A stretch of 64,000 bases of DNA from Gemmataceae bacterium. GTDB taxonomy: Bacteria; Planctomycetota; Planctomycetia; Gemmatales; Gemmataceae. The position numbers and the translations under genes were made by a program. The notes beneath the pieces were generated by a model. The model made no database searches. It worked only from the letters and a program-made list of their open reading frames with translations, and was not told the DNA's origin. The stretch covers positions 1 to 64,000 of the forward strand of contig JANWVV010000006.1 in the NCBI GenBank assembly GCA_025055795.1, in the 5' to 3' direction. Position 1 is the first letter of the stretch, and each line of letters begins with the position of its first letter. This document shows positions 1-11,425 of this stretch, piece by piece.

Positions 1-121
1 CGTACAAGCGGAGGACGTCCCCTGTCCGGGCAGTTCGGATCGGTCGTGCGTAGCACGAAGCATCGCTAGTGGGGCCCATCTTTGACTGAGATGTTTTGCC
101 AGGCTAGCTGAGCGAAACCAG

Positions 122-1663
122 TTAAACCTGAATTCCGCCCGCAGAGGCGGCTGGTACAAGAGGTGACGGTTGCAAGCCACTGGCACGCAGTAACTCGCCT
201 GTACGGATCAGTTCCAGCATGGGTTGTAGATCTTCATGGAACAGATAATCAGCTTCCCGATGGGGAATGGCTGCCCGGATACGTTGATGGGCGGCCTCGA
301 CCCCGCGGCCAGGACGCAACGGCTGACGGTAATCCAACGCTTGGGCGGCTGTCAGTAATTCGATGGCCAGCACAGTTTCAACATTATCGTACACTCGCAG
401 CAGCTTCACCGCTGCAATACTGCCCATGCTCACATGGTCTTCCTGACCCAAGCTGGTCGGGATGGAATCGACGCTGGCTGGGTGACACAACACCTTATTT
501 TCGCTGACCAACGCCGCTGCTGTGTACTGCGGTATCATGAAGCCCGAGTTCAACCCGGTCTCACGCATGAGCAGCCGGGGCAGACCATCGTGTCCTTCCA
601 GTAGCAGGTAGATGCGACGTTCAGCAATCGATGCCAGTTCCGCCAGGGCGATAGCTGTCAGGTCTAGGGCAAGCGCCAGTGGCTGACCGTGAAAGTTGCC
701 GGCACTCACAATGTCGCCATCCTCCAGAACCAGTGGATTGTCGGTAACGCTATTCAACTCTGTTTCCAGGATGGTTGCGGCCCAGGCCAATGCATCGCCA
801 CTGGCTCCGTGTACTTGGGGAACACAGCGTAGACAGTAGGGATCCTGAACCTTGCCGCAGTGGCGATGGGACTCCAGAATCTGGCTTTCCTGTAGCAAAA
901 ACCGGATGTGCTCCGCTACCCGGACCGCCCCTGCAAAAGGGCGTAACGCGATGACACGCTGATCAAATGGTCGGATACTCCCTTGCAAAGCTTCCAAGGA
1001 CATCGCTGCAGCCAAATCGAATAAAGCGGTCAGCGTGTGTGCTTTCTCCAATACGTAGGCTCCGCAGGCACTCATGAATTGGGTGCCATTGATCAGAGCC
1101 AGGCCGTCTTTCGGAGCCAGAGCGAGCGGTTCCCACCCCTCCTGAGCCAGGACCACAGCAGCGGGTAGTTGTCCTGTCCCTGTCGCATCCCAGAAGGTAC
1201 CCTGCCCTATCAGGGGTAGACACAGATGGGCCAAGGGAGCCAGATCCCCCGAGGCCCCCACGCTGCCCCGGCTGGGCACCACAGGGATGCGGTCACGAGC
1301 ATCGAATTCCAGCAACCGCTGAAACGTCGGCAACGACACCCCCGAGTATCCCAACCCCAAAGCGTGGATCTTCAGACGGAGCATCAGGCGGCAAATTTCC
1401 GGTTTCAGTGGCTCCCCTACCCCCACCGCGTGGCTAAGCAGCAGATTCCGCTGCAGCTGCTCCAGTTGCGTCTCCGCAACCCGCTCCCGAGCCAAGGCAC
1501 CAAAACCGGTGTTGACCCCATAAATCGTTGCACCAGTAGTTAACGCCCCTTCCAACCGCTGCCGGCTAGCTACCACCCGTTGCGGATTATCCCGCCAATA
1601 GGCCATGCTGGCTGCCAGATCGCTATACAAATGACTGATGCGTAATCGGGGGATAGCGTCCAT
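122..1663 (-). CDS. hutH: Histidine ammonia-lyase (aromatic amino acid lyase family)
   Basis: 513 aa ORF with MIO-forming GASGDLAPLAHL, YGVNTGFG, and NSVTDNPLV motifs. Confidence 0.95.
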   Translation of the reverse strand: MDAIPRLRISHLYSDLAASMAYWRDNPQRVVASRQRLEGALTTGATIYGVNTGFGALARERVAETQLEQLQRNLLLSHAVGVGEPLKPEICRLMLRLKIHALGLGYSGVSLPTFQRLLEFDARDRIPVVPSRGSVGASGDLAPLAHLCLPLIGQGTFWDATGTGQLPAAVVLAQEGWEPLALAPKDGLALINGTQFMSACGAYVLEKAHTLTALFDLAAAMSLEALQGSIRPFDQRVIALRPFAGAVRVAEHIRFLLQESQILESHRHCGKVQDPYCLRCVPQVHGASGDALAWAATILETELNSVTDNPLVLEDGDIVSAGNFHGQPLALALDLTAIALAELASIAERRIYLLLEGHDGLPRLLMRETGLNSGFMIPQYTAAALVSENKVLCHPASVDSIPTSLGQEDHVSMGSIAAVKLLRVYDNVETVLAIELLTAAQALDYRQPLRPGRGVEAAHQRIRAAIPHREADYLFHEDLQPMLELIRTGELLRASGLQPSPLVPAASAGGIQV

Positions 1664-1997
1664 CGAGGAATTTCCTCCATGCGTGGCTCTGATCCACCTT
1701 TCTAAACCCTTTTCTCGGATTGCCCGCTGTCAGCCCAAACCACCAACAGTTGGAAAACAACATTCCTACACAACGTCGCTAGGCAGTTCTTGGTCAATCC
1801 GCTGATGGCAACCGCTAAGATCTCGGGGCACCCCTACTCTACTCCAACGGCGCGATGATCCCTTTGACGTAATTTCCAATCTTGAATCTGAACTGGAAAA
1901 CAAAGATCGTAAGAACAGACCAATCGTTGTTTCTCTAGTAAGAAGAAAAACCTCCATCGCTCCGGATGGAGGTCGAACGATCAGTGAGGGGCGAGTT

Positions 1998-3509
1998 ATG
2001 CCGCTGCAGCCTAGCCGTCGCGATGTTTTAGGGAGCAGTGCCATGGTTGCCACTGCCATGGGCACGGGGTCCCATTGGTTCGTCAGTGGGGCCTCCCCTG
2101 TCCGATCACGGCTCGTTAGCGAGGAAAACCAGCGTCCTGGTACAACCGACTGGCAACTGACTTACATCAAGTTCGACCCTAACAACCGTCTGCGGCAGAC
2201 GTTGATAGAAGGGTATTGTACTCGCACCTCCGTAGCGGCAGGGGAAAAAATCGGTTTCTGCGTGAGCACGCAACCTGCCTCGCCCTTCCACATCCACATT
2301 TATCGCCTCGGGTACTACGGAGGCACCGGCGGACGGCGGATGACAATCTTGGGACCATTCGAGGGTCAGCCGCAGGAAGTTCCCCCGCGGAGTGACAAAC
2401 GCTTACGCGAATGCCGCTGGAAGGTAGCCGTGGAGTTGGAAGTGCCGCGAGATTGGCTCAGTGGCGTCTACCTGGCCAAGCTGGTTGCTTCCCGACATCG
2501 CTACCAAAGTTACTGTATTTTCATCGTCCGCGATGACCGTCCTGCGGATTTTCTATTTCAATGCAGCACTAATACCTGGCAGGCATATAACAAGTGGCCT
2601 GCAGCCGATTCACTGTATGATAATGATCGGCCTGACCATAAGCCGCTGGTTTCCGGCGTTCGCGTCAGCTTTGATCGCCCTTATGCCCGTTACTGGCAAG
2701 TAACTGACAATCCGCTATCGTTGGGTTCAGGCGAGTTCCTGCTGTTCGAGTTTCCCTTCGCCTACTGGCTGGAACAGCATGGCTACGACGTGACTTACTG
2801 TGCCAATGAAGACATCGACCGGTCACTGGACACGCTGCTGCGTTGCCGGGCCTTTCTGTCCGTGGGTCATGACGAATATTGGACCCGCCGACAGTTCGAC
2901 CACTGCCTGGAAGCGGTCCGACGTGGTGTGCACTTTGGCTTTTTCTCGGGGAACACCTGCTGCTTTGTGCTGGAAGCAACACCTTCCAGTAGCGGACAGC
3001 CCCACCGGATCATTGAGCGTGTCGGACGCTATGGCGGTATCCGACCAGGAGAAGATAAATACATGGCTGACCTGCCCGTAGCAGCCCCCAATGAAGCCAC
3101 TTTGATCGGAGCGCAGACCGTCTCCCCTTTCAATGGCTCAGGCGACTGGATTTGCCGAAAGCCGAACCATTGGATTTTCGAAGGCACCGGCATGCGGTCG
3201 GGGGAGGGCATTCCGGGACTAGTCGGTTGGGAATTCCATGGCGATCCCGCCGATATCCCCGGTTTGGAAGTGGTTGCAGCCGGCAAAACCTGGACGGCCG
3301 GTGAAGCCGAAAGTCATTACGAAGCAACCATTTATTCAGGACCTAAGGGGAACATCATTTTTAATGCGGCCACCATCTTCTGGGCTCAAGGATTGAGTAG
3401 TCCACCAGGACATTGGCTACCCTACGTCCATAACGGCCGCCCACATGGTCCCGACCCCCGCGTCCAACGCATCACCCGCAACCTGCTAGAACGTTGGCGG
3501 CAAAGCTGA
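1998..3509 (+). CDS. N,N-dimethylformamidase beta-subunit-like protein with Tat-like N-terminus
   Basis: 503 aa ORF; N-terminal SRRDVLGSS Tat-like motif; sequence such as YRLGYYGGTGGRRM, GHDEYWTRRQFD and FFSGNTCCF resembles DMFase large subunit-like domains. Confidence 0.75.
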   Translation: MPLQPSRRDVLGSSAMVATAMGTGSHWFVSGASPVRSRLVSEENQRPGTTDWQLTYIKFDPNNRLRQTLIEGYCTRTSVAAGEKIGFCVSTQPASPFHIHIYRLGYYGGTGGRRMTILGPFEGQPQEVPPRSDKRLRECRWKVAVELEVPRDWLSGVYLAKLVASRHRYQSYCIFIVRDDRPADFLFQCSTNTWQAYNKWPAADSLYDNDRPDHKPLVSGVRVSFDRPYARYWQVTDNPLSLGSGEFLLFEFPFAYWLEQHGYDVTYCANEDIDRSLDTLLRCRAFLSVGHDEYWTRRQFDHCLEAVRRGVHFGFFSGNTCCFVLEATPSSSGQPHRIIERVGRYGGIRPGEDKYMADLPVAAPNEATLIGAQTVSPFNGSGDWICRKPNHWIFEGTGMRSGEGIPGLVGWEFHGDPADIPGLEVVAAGKTWTAGEAESHYEATIYSGPKGNIIFNAATIFWAQGLSSPPGHWLPYVHNGRPHGPDPRVQRITRNLLERWRQS

Positions 3510-3968
3510 AAGATCAACTAGTAATATGGTCTTAGTTTTGTTTCCCCTTCGATGCTGGACACCATGCACACCCTAGGACAATATTCCTCCTCCACATTTC
3601 TGGGCAGGAGGATCGCGGTTCCCGCCTTACTACAGCTGCACAGGCTGGGTACTCCTAGGGTGATTCCAATAACTTGACGCCACGTTTCTTGATGCCTGAA
3701 GGGTGAGACACACGGACGTCAGGATGAATGTCCCCCTAGCAAACACACACCCTGAGTTGCTTCCTAGCCAAGCGTGGTGTATTTGCATTCGCACTGATGA
3801 TCCATGAGATGAGGGAGGGTGTATTTCCATGTAATTAGAATGAAATTAGACTTGTCCTTGGTAGTGGGCATTGATGGCACGAATGCCCTCGCTAGAAGAA
3901 TTGACCATAAAATGCCCAAAAAAAGTCCGCTGATTTACATTGTCCTTACCTTCCCTGTAAATTGCGGG

Positions 3969-4481
3969 CTAGTCGCCGTTTCCGATTCCCTTTTTTGATA
4001 TCTCGTGATCTGACTGGCGATCGATGTTCTGCCATGCTCTTAATGTCAGCAGCAGCCAGACAGCCAGGACCAGCCATTGCCCAGTACAAGTCCACAAGTA
4101 CAGCCGATGGACTGGATAAAATGGGGGATGGATGACCACATAACGGCGACCTGGATCCATGAAGCTGACTAATAACAGATAGAAATACAGCAACAAACCG
4201 TGGGCACAGGCTGCAATAATCCAGCAAACCCAACGAATATGGCGAGAACGTCGCTCCGGCTCGACTGCCACGAGCATGTCCCACAGACATGCACCCAGGG
4301 AAATGAAACCCAGCAGATGCAAGATTTCCACCACGCGAGCGGTCACCGCTCCTTGCACCGCAGAAGAACCTAGCACCTCAGTTCCGAGCGGAACCACAAA
4401 GGCGCTATAAAAAACAAATCCCCCTTGCCATACCATCAAGGCTTGTACTAGCAAGTAACGACGCCAAAGAGTCATAAGCAA
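3969..4481 (-). CDS. Hypothetical multi-pass membrane protein (DUF4149-like topology)
   Basis: 170 aa ORF with about four hydrophobic segments; no strong family motif. Confidence 0.6.
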   Translation of the reverse strand: MLMTLWRRYLLVQALMVWQGGFVFYSAFVVPLGTEVLGSSAVQGAVTARVVEILHLLGFISLGACLWDMLVAVEPERRSRHIRWVCWIIAACAHGLLLYFYLLLVSFMDPGRRYVVIHPPFYPVHRLYLWTCTGQWLVLAVWLLLTLRAWQNIDRQSDHEISKKGIGNGD

Positions 4482-5042
4482 CTAATAATTAAAATTATGT
4501 ATAAATGAATCGATCCATTTTAAAATATAGTTATTGGATTCCTCCAGTCATCTATTGTACGCAAGAAAAAAATTTTTCTCAAAGGTTCCAACATTCGATA
4601 TTCATAATTTATGTTATACTAGTTGTAGTTTTTCGGATGAAGTTTATATTACTATAAAACAACAGTCTTATGGTCAATCCGAGGGGTCAAAAACGTAATC
4701 TCTACCATATAGGATGGTCATACTAACAGTCCGAGCTACTAAAGAGCGAACCTGAGGAAAGTATAAAGGCGTAAAGCCAATCGTCTGCTTTTGCAACCAA
4801 AACAAGTCACCGATTTCGATGGGATTAATCTGAGCAAGGTGTAAAATTCTCCCAGAAAGATTTGATTTCCTGAAATGGGCGGGAATACCGCACACAACTA
4901 TTTTATAGTTGTTCCGAATGAAAAGACGATCACGGCTAAATCGAAACAGGAAGTTTTTACTCAATGGTGGCTAAAGGCCGAAAATACTTAAAGTCCATCT
5001 GTCGGAATCTCAGTGACGAGGGCGTGCAGCATGGAGAGGCAA

Positions 5043-6791
5043 TGCATGGCTGTGAGCAGAGGGGTGGACAAGGGGTATCGTCGCAGCGTCCGCGTCGCCT
5101 TACTCATAGGCCTGGTTGCGGGCATTTTTTTAGCTTGGCCGGGGGGTGCAGCTCCTCCAACGATAAGACCAGTCGAAGAACCTCGTATTGGCGGCCTGCC
5201 CCTTTTTGCCGATTGGCCTCGAGAGCAACGGCCAGCCTTGGCTCTTGTGATCAGCGGTCAGACCTATGGATTTTTGCAACCCTGTGGCTGTACCCGTCCG
5301 CAGCTGGGGGGATTAGAACGCCGGGCCCAACTCGTCCAGAGCCTCAAGGCAAAGGGTTGGCCAGTGGCCGGTGTCGACTTGGGCGACATTTACCCCCAAC
5401 ACCTGTATGTTCGACAACAAGGATTACTGCGTTATGAAACAGTCATGCGGGCCTTGCATGCCATGGGTTATCAGGCCGTCGGAATCGGCAAAGCCGATCT
5501 GGAAGCAGAGTTGGATAAACTGCTGACTGCTTACGCCTTACAAGAAGAACGGCCACCGTACTTGTTAGCAGCCAATCTGTTGGGTCAAGTAGATGGCAAA
5601 CCGATATCTCGTCAGGAACGGTTCCAGCCCGCCGGACTGAACCGTCCTCTCGTCGAACGCTTTGAAGTAACCAAAGTTGGATCGACAGTCCTGGGCATCG
5701 TGGGCCTAATCGGCCGGACACTGGCCGAAGAGATCGAAAGCAGTAAGCTCGATCCCAGCATAACGTTCGTCAAAAATGCGCAGGGCAAGATTGATAACGG
5801 CACGGTTCTGCGTGAAGTCCTGACAGCCCTCAGGGGACACACCACACCACCGCAACTATTGGTCCTGCTGTACCAGGGTAGTGCTGATGAAGCTGCTTTA
5901 CTTGCCCGAGACTTCCCGCAGTTTCAGGTGATAGTTTGTCGATCAGATGACTCGGAGCCCCCGCAGTTTCCCCAACGCGTTAATAACGGACGAACTTTGA
6001 TCGTCCAGGTCGGCCATAAGGGACGCTACGTTGGCGTGGTTGGGGCTTTTTCCCAGACCGGCGACGCTTGGCAGCTTCACTATCAACTGGTGCCGCTCAC
6101 CGAGTATTACGTCACCCCAGGCAGCGAAGAGGCGGCCTACAAGAGCAACCCCGTTCTGCCGCTACTGCAAACCTATGCAGAACGCGTGCGGGATCGCAAC
6201 CTACTAGCTGCTGTGGCCAAACGTCCCCATCCGGTTCAGATTCAGCATCCTGACCTGAATCTCAGTTACTACGGCTCGCAACGTTGTCAAAGCTGCCATG
6301 CCGAAGACTACCGCATTTGGGAAAAGACAGCCCATAGCCACGCTCTGGACACCTTAGAACATAAAGCCCGGCGACCTGAGCTGCGGCAATTCGATCCCGA
6401 ATGCGTCGTCTGCCACAGTGTTGGCCTGGAGTATCAGACAGGCTTCGTTAGTGCCACGAAAACGCCATCCCTGAAACACGTCGGTTGCGAAAGCTGCCAT
6501 GGGCCTGGAAGCGGACATGCCACCAATCCTCAACACACGGGGCTCCAACTACTCATGTCCCCCTGGAAACAAGAAGCGACTGATCGTCTTCCTAGTGCGG
6601 AGCAGATGAAAAAACTCGCAGCCTTGCCACCTGTCGAACAGCGCCAGGCCGAACAAGCATTGCCGGCTTCCCAACGCCGGACCGTTGAACGCGTTGCGAC
6701 CATATGCATGAAATGCCATGATCACGATAACGACCCGTACTTCAACCTGTACGTCTATTGGCCCAAAATCGAGCACGGCAGAAAACGGTAA
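5043..6791 (+). CDS. Tetraheme c-type cytochrome fused to 5'-nucleotidase/SoxB-like N-terminal domain
   Basis: ORF track 5013-6791 (GTG start); ATG at 5043 precedes a clear signal segment (VALLIGLVAGIFLAWPGGA). Four CxxCH motifs: CQSCH, CVVCH, CESCH, CMKCH. N-terminal PCGCTRPQLGGLERR. Confidence 0.85.
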   Translation, partial: CMAVSRGVDKGYRRSVRVALLIGLVAGIFLAWPGGAAPPTIRPVEEPRIGGLPLFADWPREQRPALALVISGQTYGFLQPCGCTRPQLGGLERRAQLVQSLKAKGWPVAGVDLGDIYPQHLYVRQQGLLRYETVMRALHAMGYQAVGIGKADLEAELDKLLTAYALQEERPPYLLAANLLGQVDGKPISRQERFQPAGLNRPLVERFEVTKVGSTVLGIVGLIGRTLAEEIESSKLDPSITFVKNAQGKIDNGTVLREVLTALRGHTTPPQLLVLLYQGSADEAALLARDFPQFQVIVCRSDDSEPPQFPQRVNNGRTLIVQVGHKGRYVGVVGAFSQTGDAWQLHYQLVPLTEYYVTPGSEEAAYKSNPVLPLLQTYAERVRDRNLLAAVAKRPHPVQIQHPDLNLSYYGSQRCQSCHAEDYRIWEKTAHSHALDTLEHKARRPELRQFDPECVVCHSVGLEYQTGFVSATKTPSLKHVGCESCHGPGSGHATNPQHTGLQLLMSPWKQEATDRLPSAEQMKKLAALPPVEQRQAEQALPASQRRTVERVATICMKCHDHDNDPYFNLYVYWPKIEHGRKR

Positions 6792-7456
6792 AAAATTCCC
6801 GGACGCTTGAGTAACTCCTATGCGGCCATCCAATATCTGACTTGCCTACAACCTCCAAAGACCTACATAGACTCCAACGCGGGGGGTGGAAAACGGCTAA
6901 TCCAATCTCGCTCCCCTCACGCAGAGGAGTAGGCCGTCGATATTGGTTACGCCCCTAGTGAGCCGCCATGGGTTCACCGACCACAACACGCAAATGATGG
7001 GTGGCATCGTCAAATTGTTTTCGCCCTTGGTAACCGTCCAAAAATGGTGCCAACATGCGTTCTCGTCCCCTCCATGATCCCTATCGGTCATGTTGTTGGC
7101 ACCCCAATTCTCCACGCTGCCGTACAATCCCTTAATGTCTCTCGTTTCCTCACTTCCTTCCATTCCTAATCTGCATATCATAACTTCCCCTTAAAAAAAG
7201 AAAGTGAGGGAGACGTTCTGAACTGCCACTCGCAATGGCGTAACGATTACTTCCCTGGCATTACCCTGCATGACTACCTTTGGCTGTTGTGCGCGATATG
7301 CTAAGGGAACTGAACCTACCCAACTCCCAATGATTAGTACCCTAAACAAGGGTCTAAAATCGTTTTGGCAACGGACAAAAGTAAAAGACGTATCAGATAT
7401 AGTTCCGAAGTTTTGTTTTCTGACTTCGAGATTTAAAACGGATTTCAAAGTAGGTT

Positions 7457-8461
7457 ATGGCCGCGCACCATAGTCTGTCACCATTTGCGGTTACTCCTCA
7501 GGAAGCTGGCCATACACTGGCCAAAGTGCTGCGTGCTCGCCTGGGTGGTCCCTCCTGGACGCAAGTGCGTCGTCTGATCACAGCTCGGCGGGTTCTGGTC
7601 AACGAAAATGTTTGTACTGACGACGCACGGCGATTACAGGAAGGCGAGACGGTGACCTTGTTGGATCATCCTCGACCGCTACCCGCCACAGCTCATCCGC
7701 AGCGGCTAGTGTTGCGCTATTGGGACGAACACATCGTGGTTGTGGAAAAACCCGCGGGAATCAACACCGTTCGCCATCCCCTCGAGCAACACTGGTCGCA
7801 GGAGCGTCGCCGGCGTTCGCCCACCCTGGAAGACCTGACGCAATGGGCCTTGGCCGGTCGCCTACGCCATCCTTGGTACGAACTGCCTCGGCTACGGATC
7901 GTTCATCGTCTGGATCGTGAAACAAGCGGCTTACTCGTTTTCGCACGTACCGCCGAGGCAGAGCGAGCATTAGGGCGGCAATTCCAGCTCCATACAGTGT
8001 TTCGACGCTACCTAGCAATTGTCGTGGGGCAAGTATCGAATCAGACATTCCGTTCCCGCCTGGTCCGGGATCGTGGCGATGGTCGTCGCGGTAGTACATC
8101 GAATCCACACCGGGGAAAAGAAGCCGTCACCCATGTGGAGACCATCGAATACCTGCCTGGCTCGCCGGGATACACGCTGTTGTCTTGTCGCTTGGAAACG
8201 GGTCGGACGCATCAGATCCGCATTCATCTGGCGGAGGCGGGCCATCCCGTCTGTGGCGAAAAAGTATACGTCCGTTGCCTGGATGGCCGACTCCTGCCCG
8301 ATCCCAGCAATGCGCCACGCCTTGCATTGCACGCGGCCGAATTAGGATTTCTCCATCCCGCCACCAGACAACCGCTCCACTGGAGTATGCCCCTGCCCAC
8401 CGATCTGGCTCGATTCCTGGAGAGGCTTAAATGTGAAGCATTTCCCGGCAGATCTACCTGA
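7457..8461 (+). CDS. RluA-family pseudouridine synthase with N-terminal S4-like domain
   Basis: 334 aa; RIVHRLDRETSGLLVFARTAEA catalytic motif, ETGRTHQIRIHLAEAGHPVCGEKVY. Confidence 0.93.
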   Translation: MAAHHSLSPFAVTPQEAGHTLAKVLRARLGGPSWTQVRRLITARRVLVNENVCTDDARRLQEGETVTLLDHPRPLPATAHPQRLVLRYWDEHIVVVEKPAGINTVRHPLEQHWSQERRRRSPTLEDLTQWALAGRLRHPWYELPRLRIVHRLDRETSGLLVFARTAEAERALGRQFQLHTVFRRYLAIVVGQVSNQTFRSRLVRDRGDGRRGSTSNPHRGKEAVTHVETIEYLPGSPGYTLLSCRLETGRTHQIRIHLAEAGHPVCGEKVYVRCLDGRLLPDPSNAPRLALHAAELGFLHPATRQPLHWSMPLPTDLARFLERLKCEAFPGRST

Positions 8462-8555
8462 TGAACGGATCGGCTTTTTGTCAACTGCCCAGGCCGACCT
8501 ATCGCCATTTATCCACTGCCGTCACTTCGGACGTGGGTAGCCACCCTTGCCCTGT

Positions 8556-10529
8556 TCACCCCGTGTCGCGGCTGAGACCGTAAGCTTTGATTTTGCGGTC
8601 TAACGTCGATCGTTCAATTCCCAAAATGGCAGCAGCTTGGGACTTGTTCCACTCGGTGTACTCCAAAGTCGCCCTTATGTGACGTTTTTCCAGCTCCTCC
8701 AAGGATAGCGGCTGGTACGGAGAGGCCCGGCTGCTGTCTGTCAAGGAGTTAGCCGGGCTAGCACTCATGTCCTTGCTTGCTGGGGCGTCCAGTTGCGAAA
8801 GCCAAATGTCAGCGGCATCGATCAGTGATGTGGAAGCCAAGGCAACCGCTCTTTCGATGACGTTTTTCAATTCCCGCACGTTCCCGGGCCAGTGGTACTG
8901 TCGCAGCTTATTCAAGGCCGCGGGCGTGAAGCCTTTGAATTTGCGGCCGGTCTCGCGGCTGAACCGTTTGAGGAAGTGTTCAGCCAATAGAGGGACATCA
9001 TCCATGCGGTCACGCAATGGTGGTACATCCAGTTGCACCACCTGTAATCGAAAAAACAGATCCCGACGAAAAGTGCCCGCTCGTACAGCTTCTTCCAAGG
9101 GACGATTGGTCGCCGCAACCACGCGGACGTCGACATGGATAGGCACGTTTCCCCCAACGCGTTCGAAGGGATGACCTTCGAGCACTCGTAGGAACTTAGC
9201 CTGTGTTCCTAACGACATTTCACCGATTTCGTCCAGGAAGATGGTACCCTCGTCTGCCGCTTCGAATTTGCCGATGAGGCGTTCGGTGGCACCAGTGAAG
9301 GCACCTTTTTCGTGTCCAAACAGCTCGCTTTCGAGCAATGTTTCGGTTAGGGCCGCACAGTTGAGCGTGATGTATGGTCCATCGCGGCGTGGACTGGCCT
9401 GGTGAATGGCTCGAGCGATCAACTCCTTGCCAACGCCGCTTTCGCCGCGAATCAGAACGGTCGCCTTGGTCCGTGCCACGCGTAACGCTTGCTCCAGCAC
9501 ACGTTTCCAAGCTGGACTTTCGCCAATCAATTCGCTTTCGAGCCGCAATTGGGCTCGCAGACTCTGATTCTCCGTGGTCAGCGACACTTCACGACGAAGC
9601 CGATGCCACACCACACCGAACTGTCGAGCCACGGCCAAGGTGAACTCCAAGTCGTCCGCATTCAGGGGCATGGTAGGTGTGGTGCGATAAAGGTGCAACA
9701 ACCCGAGCAGTTGGGTCTCATAAAAGACGGGGGCGCAAATCAGACTGGCCACCCGCAGCTCGGCAATGCTGTCGCGAACCATCAACGTCTGATCCGCCGC
9801 TACGTTTTCCGCCAAGATGGCCTGACGGGCATTCATCACTTCCTGACTGACAAAACTGGAAACCTTATGATAGGTTTGTGGGGCGTGAGGATAGCGGCAA
9901 CGATAAACAACGGGGACCAACTCATGGCCTTCCCTGAGTGCCAAAACGGCGGCGGTCTCCGCTGGCGTGGCACGGAATAAGGCGTCGACCACTAGCTCAC
10001 ACAATTCCACAGGATTGGCACAGTTGGCCATATCCAGGGCCAGTCGGTAGAGCACAGCCAACGCCTGGGTCGGCCCAATCCGAGGACTCGTATGCGTTGA
10101 ATCATCGGTGCCGCTAAGGGGAGGCAAATACCGCGTTTGCCCTAACCGTTTACGTATGGCAAAACCATCCCCTTCCTGGTCCCCCTGACCGCTCGCTGCT
10201 GGAGCCTCAGATAGTTGACCCAATTCTTCGACGAATACAAGCCGTGTCCGGCCGACCCGGATCTCGTCCAGGGGACGCAAGATCCGCTCCTTGCGCAGGA
10301 GTTCGCCGTTAACAAGCGTGCCATTAAGGCTCCCCAGATCGCGAATGGCCCAATCCAACCCTTCAGGGTATATCTCGGCATGTTCCCGACTACACAAATC
10401 ATCCTTGATGACAATTTTGTTGGAGGGTGCACGTCCCAAGCGATGCCGAGTGCCTTCTTGCAAAGCAAAGACGTCTCCATAACCGTCATCACGACGGATG
10501 ACCACGTAGGCTCGAGTTGGAACAGTCAT
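8556..10529 (-). CDS. Sigma-54-dependent transcriptional activator with FHA and GAF domains
   Basis: 657 aa; N-terminal FHA ([24 protein letters not shown]), GAF-like middle, AAA+ with GESGVGKE and [14 protein letters not shown]-terminal Fis-type HTH ([23 protein letters not shown]). Confidence 0.95.
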   Translation of the reverse strand: MTVPTRAYVVIRRDDGYGDVFALQEGTRHRLGRAPSNKIVIKDDLCSREHAEIYPEGLDWAIRDLGSLNGTLVNGELLRKERILRPLDEIRVGRTRLVFVEELGQLSEAPAASGQGDQEGDGFAIRKRLGQTRYLPPLSGTDDSTHTSPRIGPTQALAVLYRLALDMANCANPVELCELVVDALFRATPAETAAVLALREGHELVPVVYRCRYPHAPQTYHKVSSFVSQEVMNARQAILAENVAADQTLMVRDSIAELRVASLICAPVFYETQLLGLLHLYRTTPTMPLNADDLEFTLAVARQFGVVWHRLRREVSLTTENQSLRAQLRLESELIGESPAWKRVLEQALRVARTKATVLIRGESGVGKELIARAIHQASPRRDGPYITLNCAALTETLLESELFGHEKGAFTGATERLIGKFEAADEGTIFLDEIGEMSLGTQAKFLRVLEGHPFERVGGNVPIHVDVRVVAATNRPLEEAVRAGTFRRDLFFRLQVVQLDVPPLRDRMDDVPLLAEHFLKRFSRETGRKFKGFTPAALNKLRQYHWPGNVRELKNVIERAVALASTSLIDAADIWLSQLDAPASKDMSASPANSLTDSSRASPYQPLSLEELEKRHIRATLEYTEWNKSQAAAILGIERSTLDRKIKAYGLSRDTG

Positions 10530-10631
10530 ACCGACACTGCATCTTGAATAGGCAAGCTACATGCAACCTGCATTACCTACCATAAACAGTTCTTGATGCA
10601 CTTGCAAACTGCCATTGAAGACCAGGTAGAG

Positions 10632-11246
10632 TCATCCACGGCGATTGTTGAGGATATTGCGGACACCATTGCCTTTAGCAGCATCCAAAATAGTTGCAAT
10701 GACCCCCCAGGGTACCGCCTTGTCAACATCGAGAATCATTTCCCGCCGACCGGTATTATCCATGATCCGTTTCATCTCTTTACCAAGCTCAGCCAGTGAC
10801 ACTTCTTTATCCTCAATCTTCACGATCGGTTGATTGCCATTCATACGGGCCCGCACAACGAACACCTGATCCTTAATGTCTTTGTATTCTATCTGCGTCG
10901 GTCCTTTCTTCTCCGGGTTGAGAGAGGGTACGTCGATGGCCCGCTCCAACGATGCATAAGTGATCGTCAAAATAAAGAAAATCAGGAGTACCAGGCAGAC
11001 ATCAATCAGCGGATTCATGTCAAGGTGTGTTTCGTCTTCCTGAAGACGCGGTGGTGCTAGAATCTCCTCGATGCGATCGGCGAACTGGGGATGTGTATCG
11101 ATACTCCGCCAATCGTTGTCCGCAGGCCCCTTGACCTCGTCGCTAGGTAACCAATGCCCCTCGCGTAGACCGTTGAGTACTTCTTCGGCACTATAAAGTC
11201 GTAAAGCATGAGGCGAGCCTTCCGGACGTACTAGCCAAACCGACAT
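10632..11246 (-). CDS. exbD: ExbD/TolR-family protein with N-terminal GYF_2-like (DUF4339-like) domain
   Basis: 204 aa; HLDMNPLIDVCLVLLIFFILT is an ExbD TM segment with the conserved Asp; N-terminal WLVRPEG...SAEEVLNGLREGHWLPSDEV...WRSI pattern. Confidence 0.85.
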   Translation of the reverse strand: MSVWLVRPEGSPHALRLYSAEEVLNGLREGHWLPSDEVKGPADNDWRSIDTHPQFADRIEEILAPPRLQEDETHLDMNPLIDVCLVLLIFFILTITYASLERAIDVPSLNPEKKGPTQIEYKDIKDQVFVVRARMNGNQPIVKIEDKEVSLAELGKEMKRIMDNTGRREMILDVDKAVPWGVIATILDAAKGNGVRNILNNRRG

Positions 11247-11425
11247 GATAGCCTCCAGAGCGGCCGATTGCCTCGATCTCTTATGCCTGTCTAATACGTT
11301 TATACCCCTGGACTTGGGTCAAATCGTCACCGTTTAATGCTTCAGCACCCTTTGGTTCGGGTACCCCCCCCACCTGAGGCGGTTAACTGTGGACAGTCGG
11401 TGCTTGAATCCCCTGGCAATGCCGA

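Noticed and set aside
163-507. Plus-strand ORFs antisense to hutH (also 1226-1543)
   Set aside because: They lie inside a strongly supported gene and have no family motifs; shadow ORFs of a GC-rich gene.
4674-4964. 96 aa minus-strand ORF in the AT-rich gap before the cytochrome gene
   Set aside because: No motif and no homologue recognised; could be a real small ORF but unsupported.
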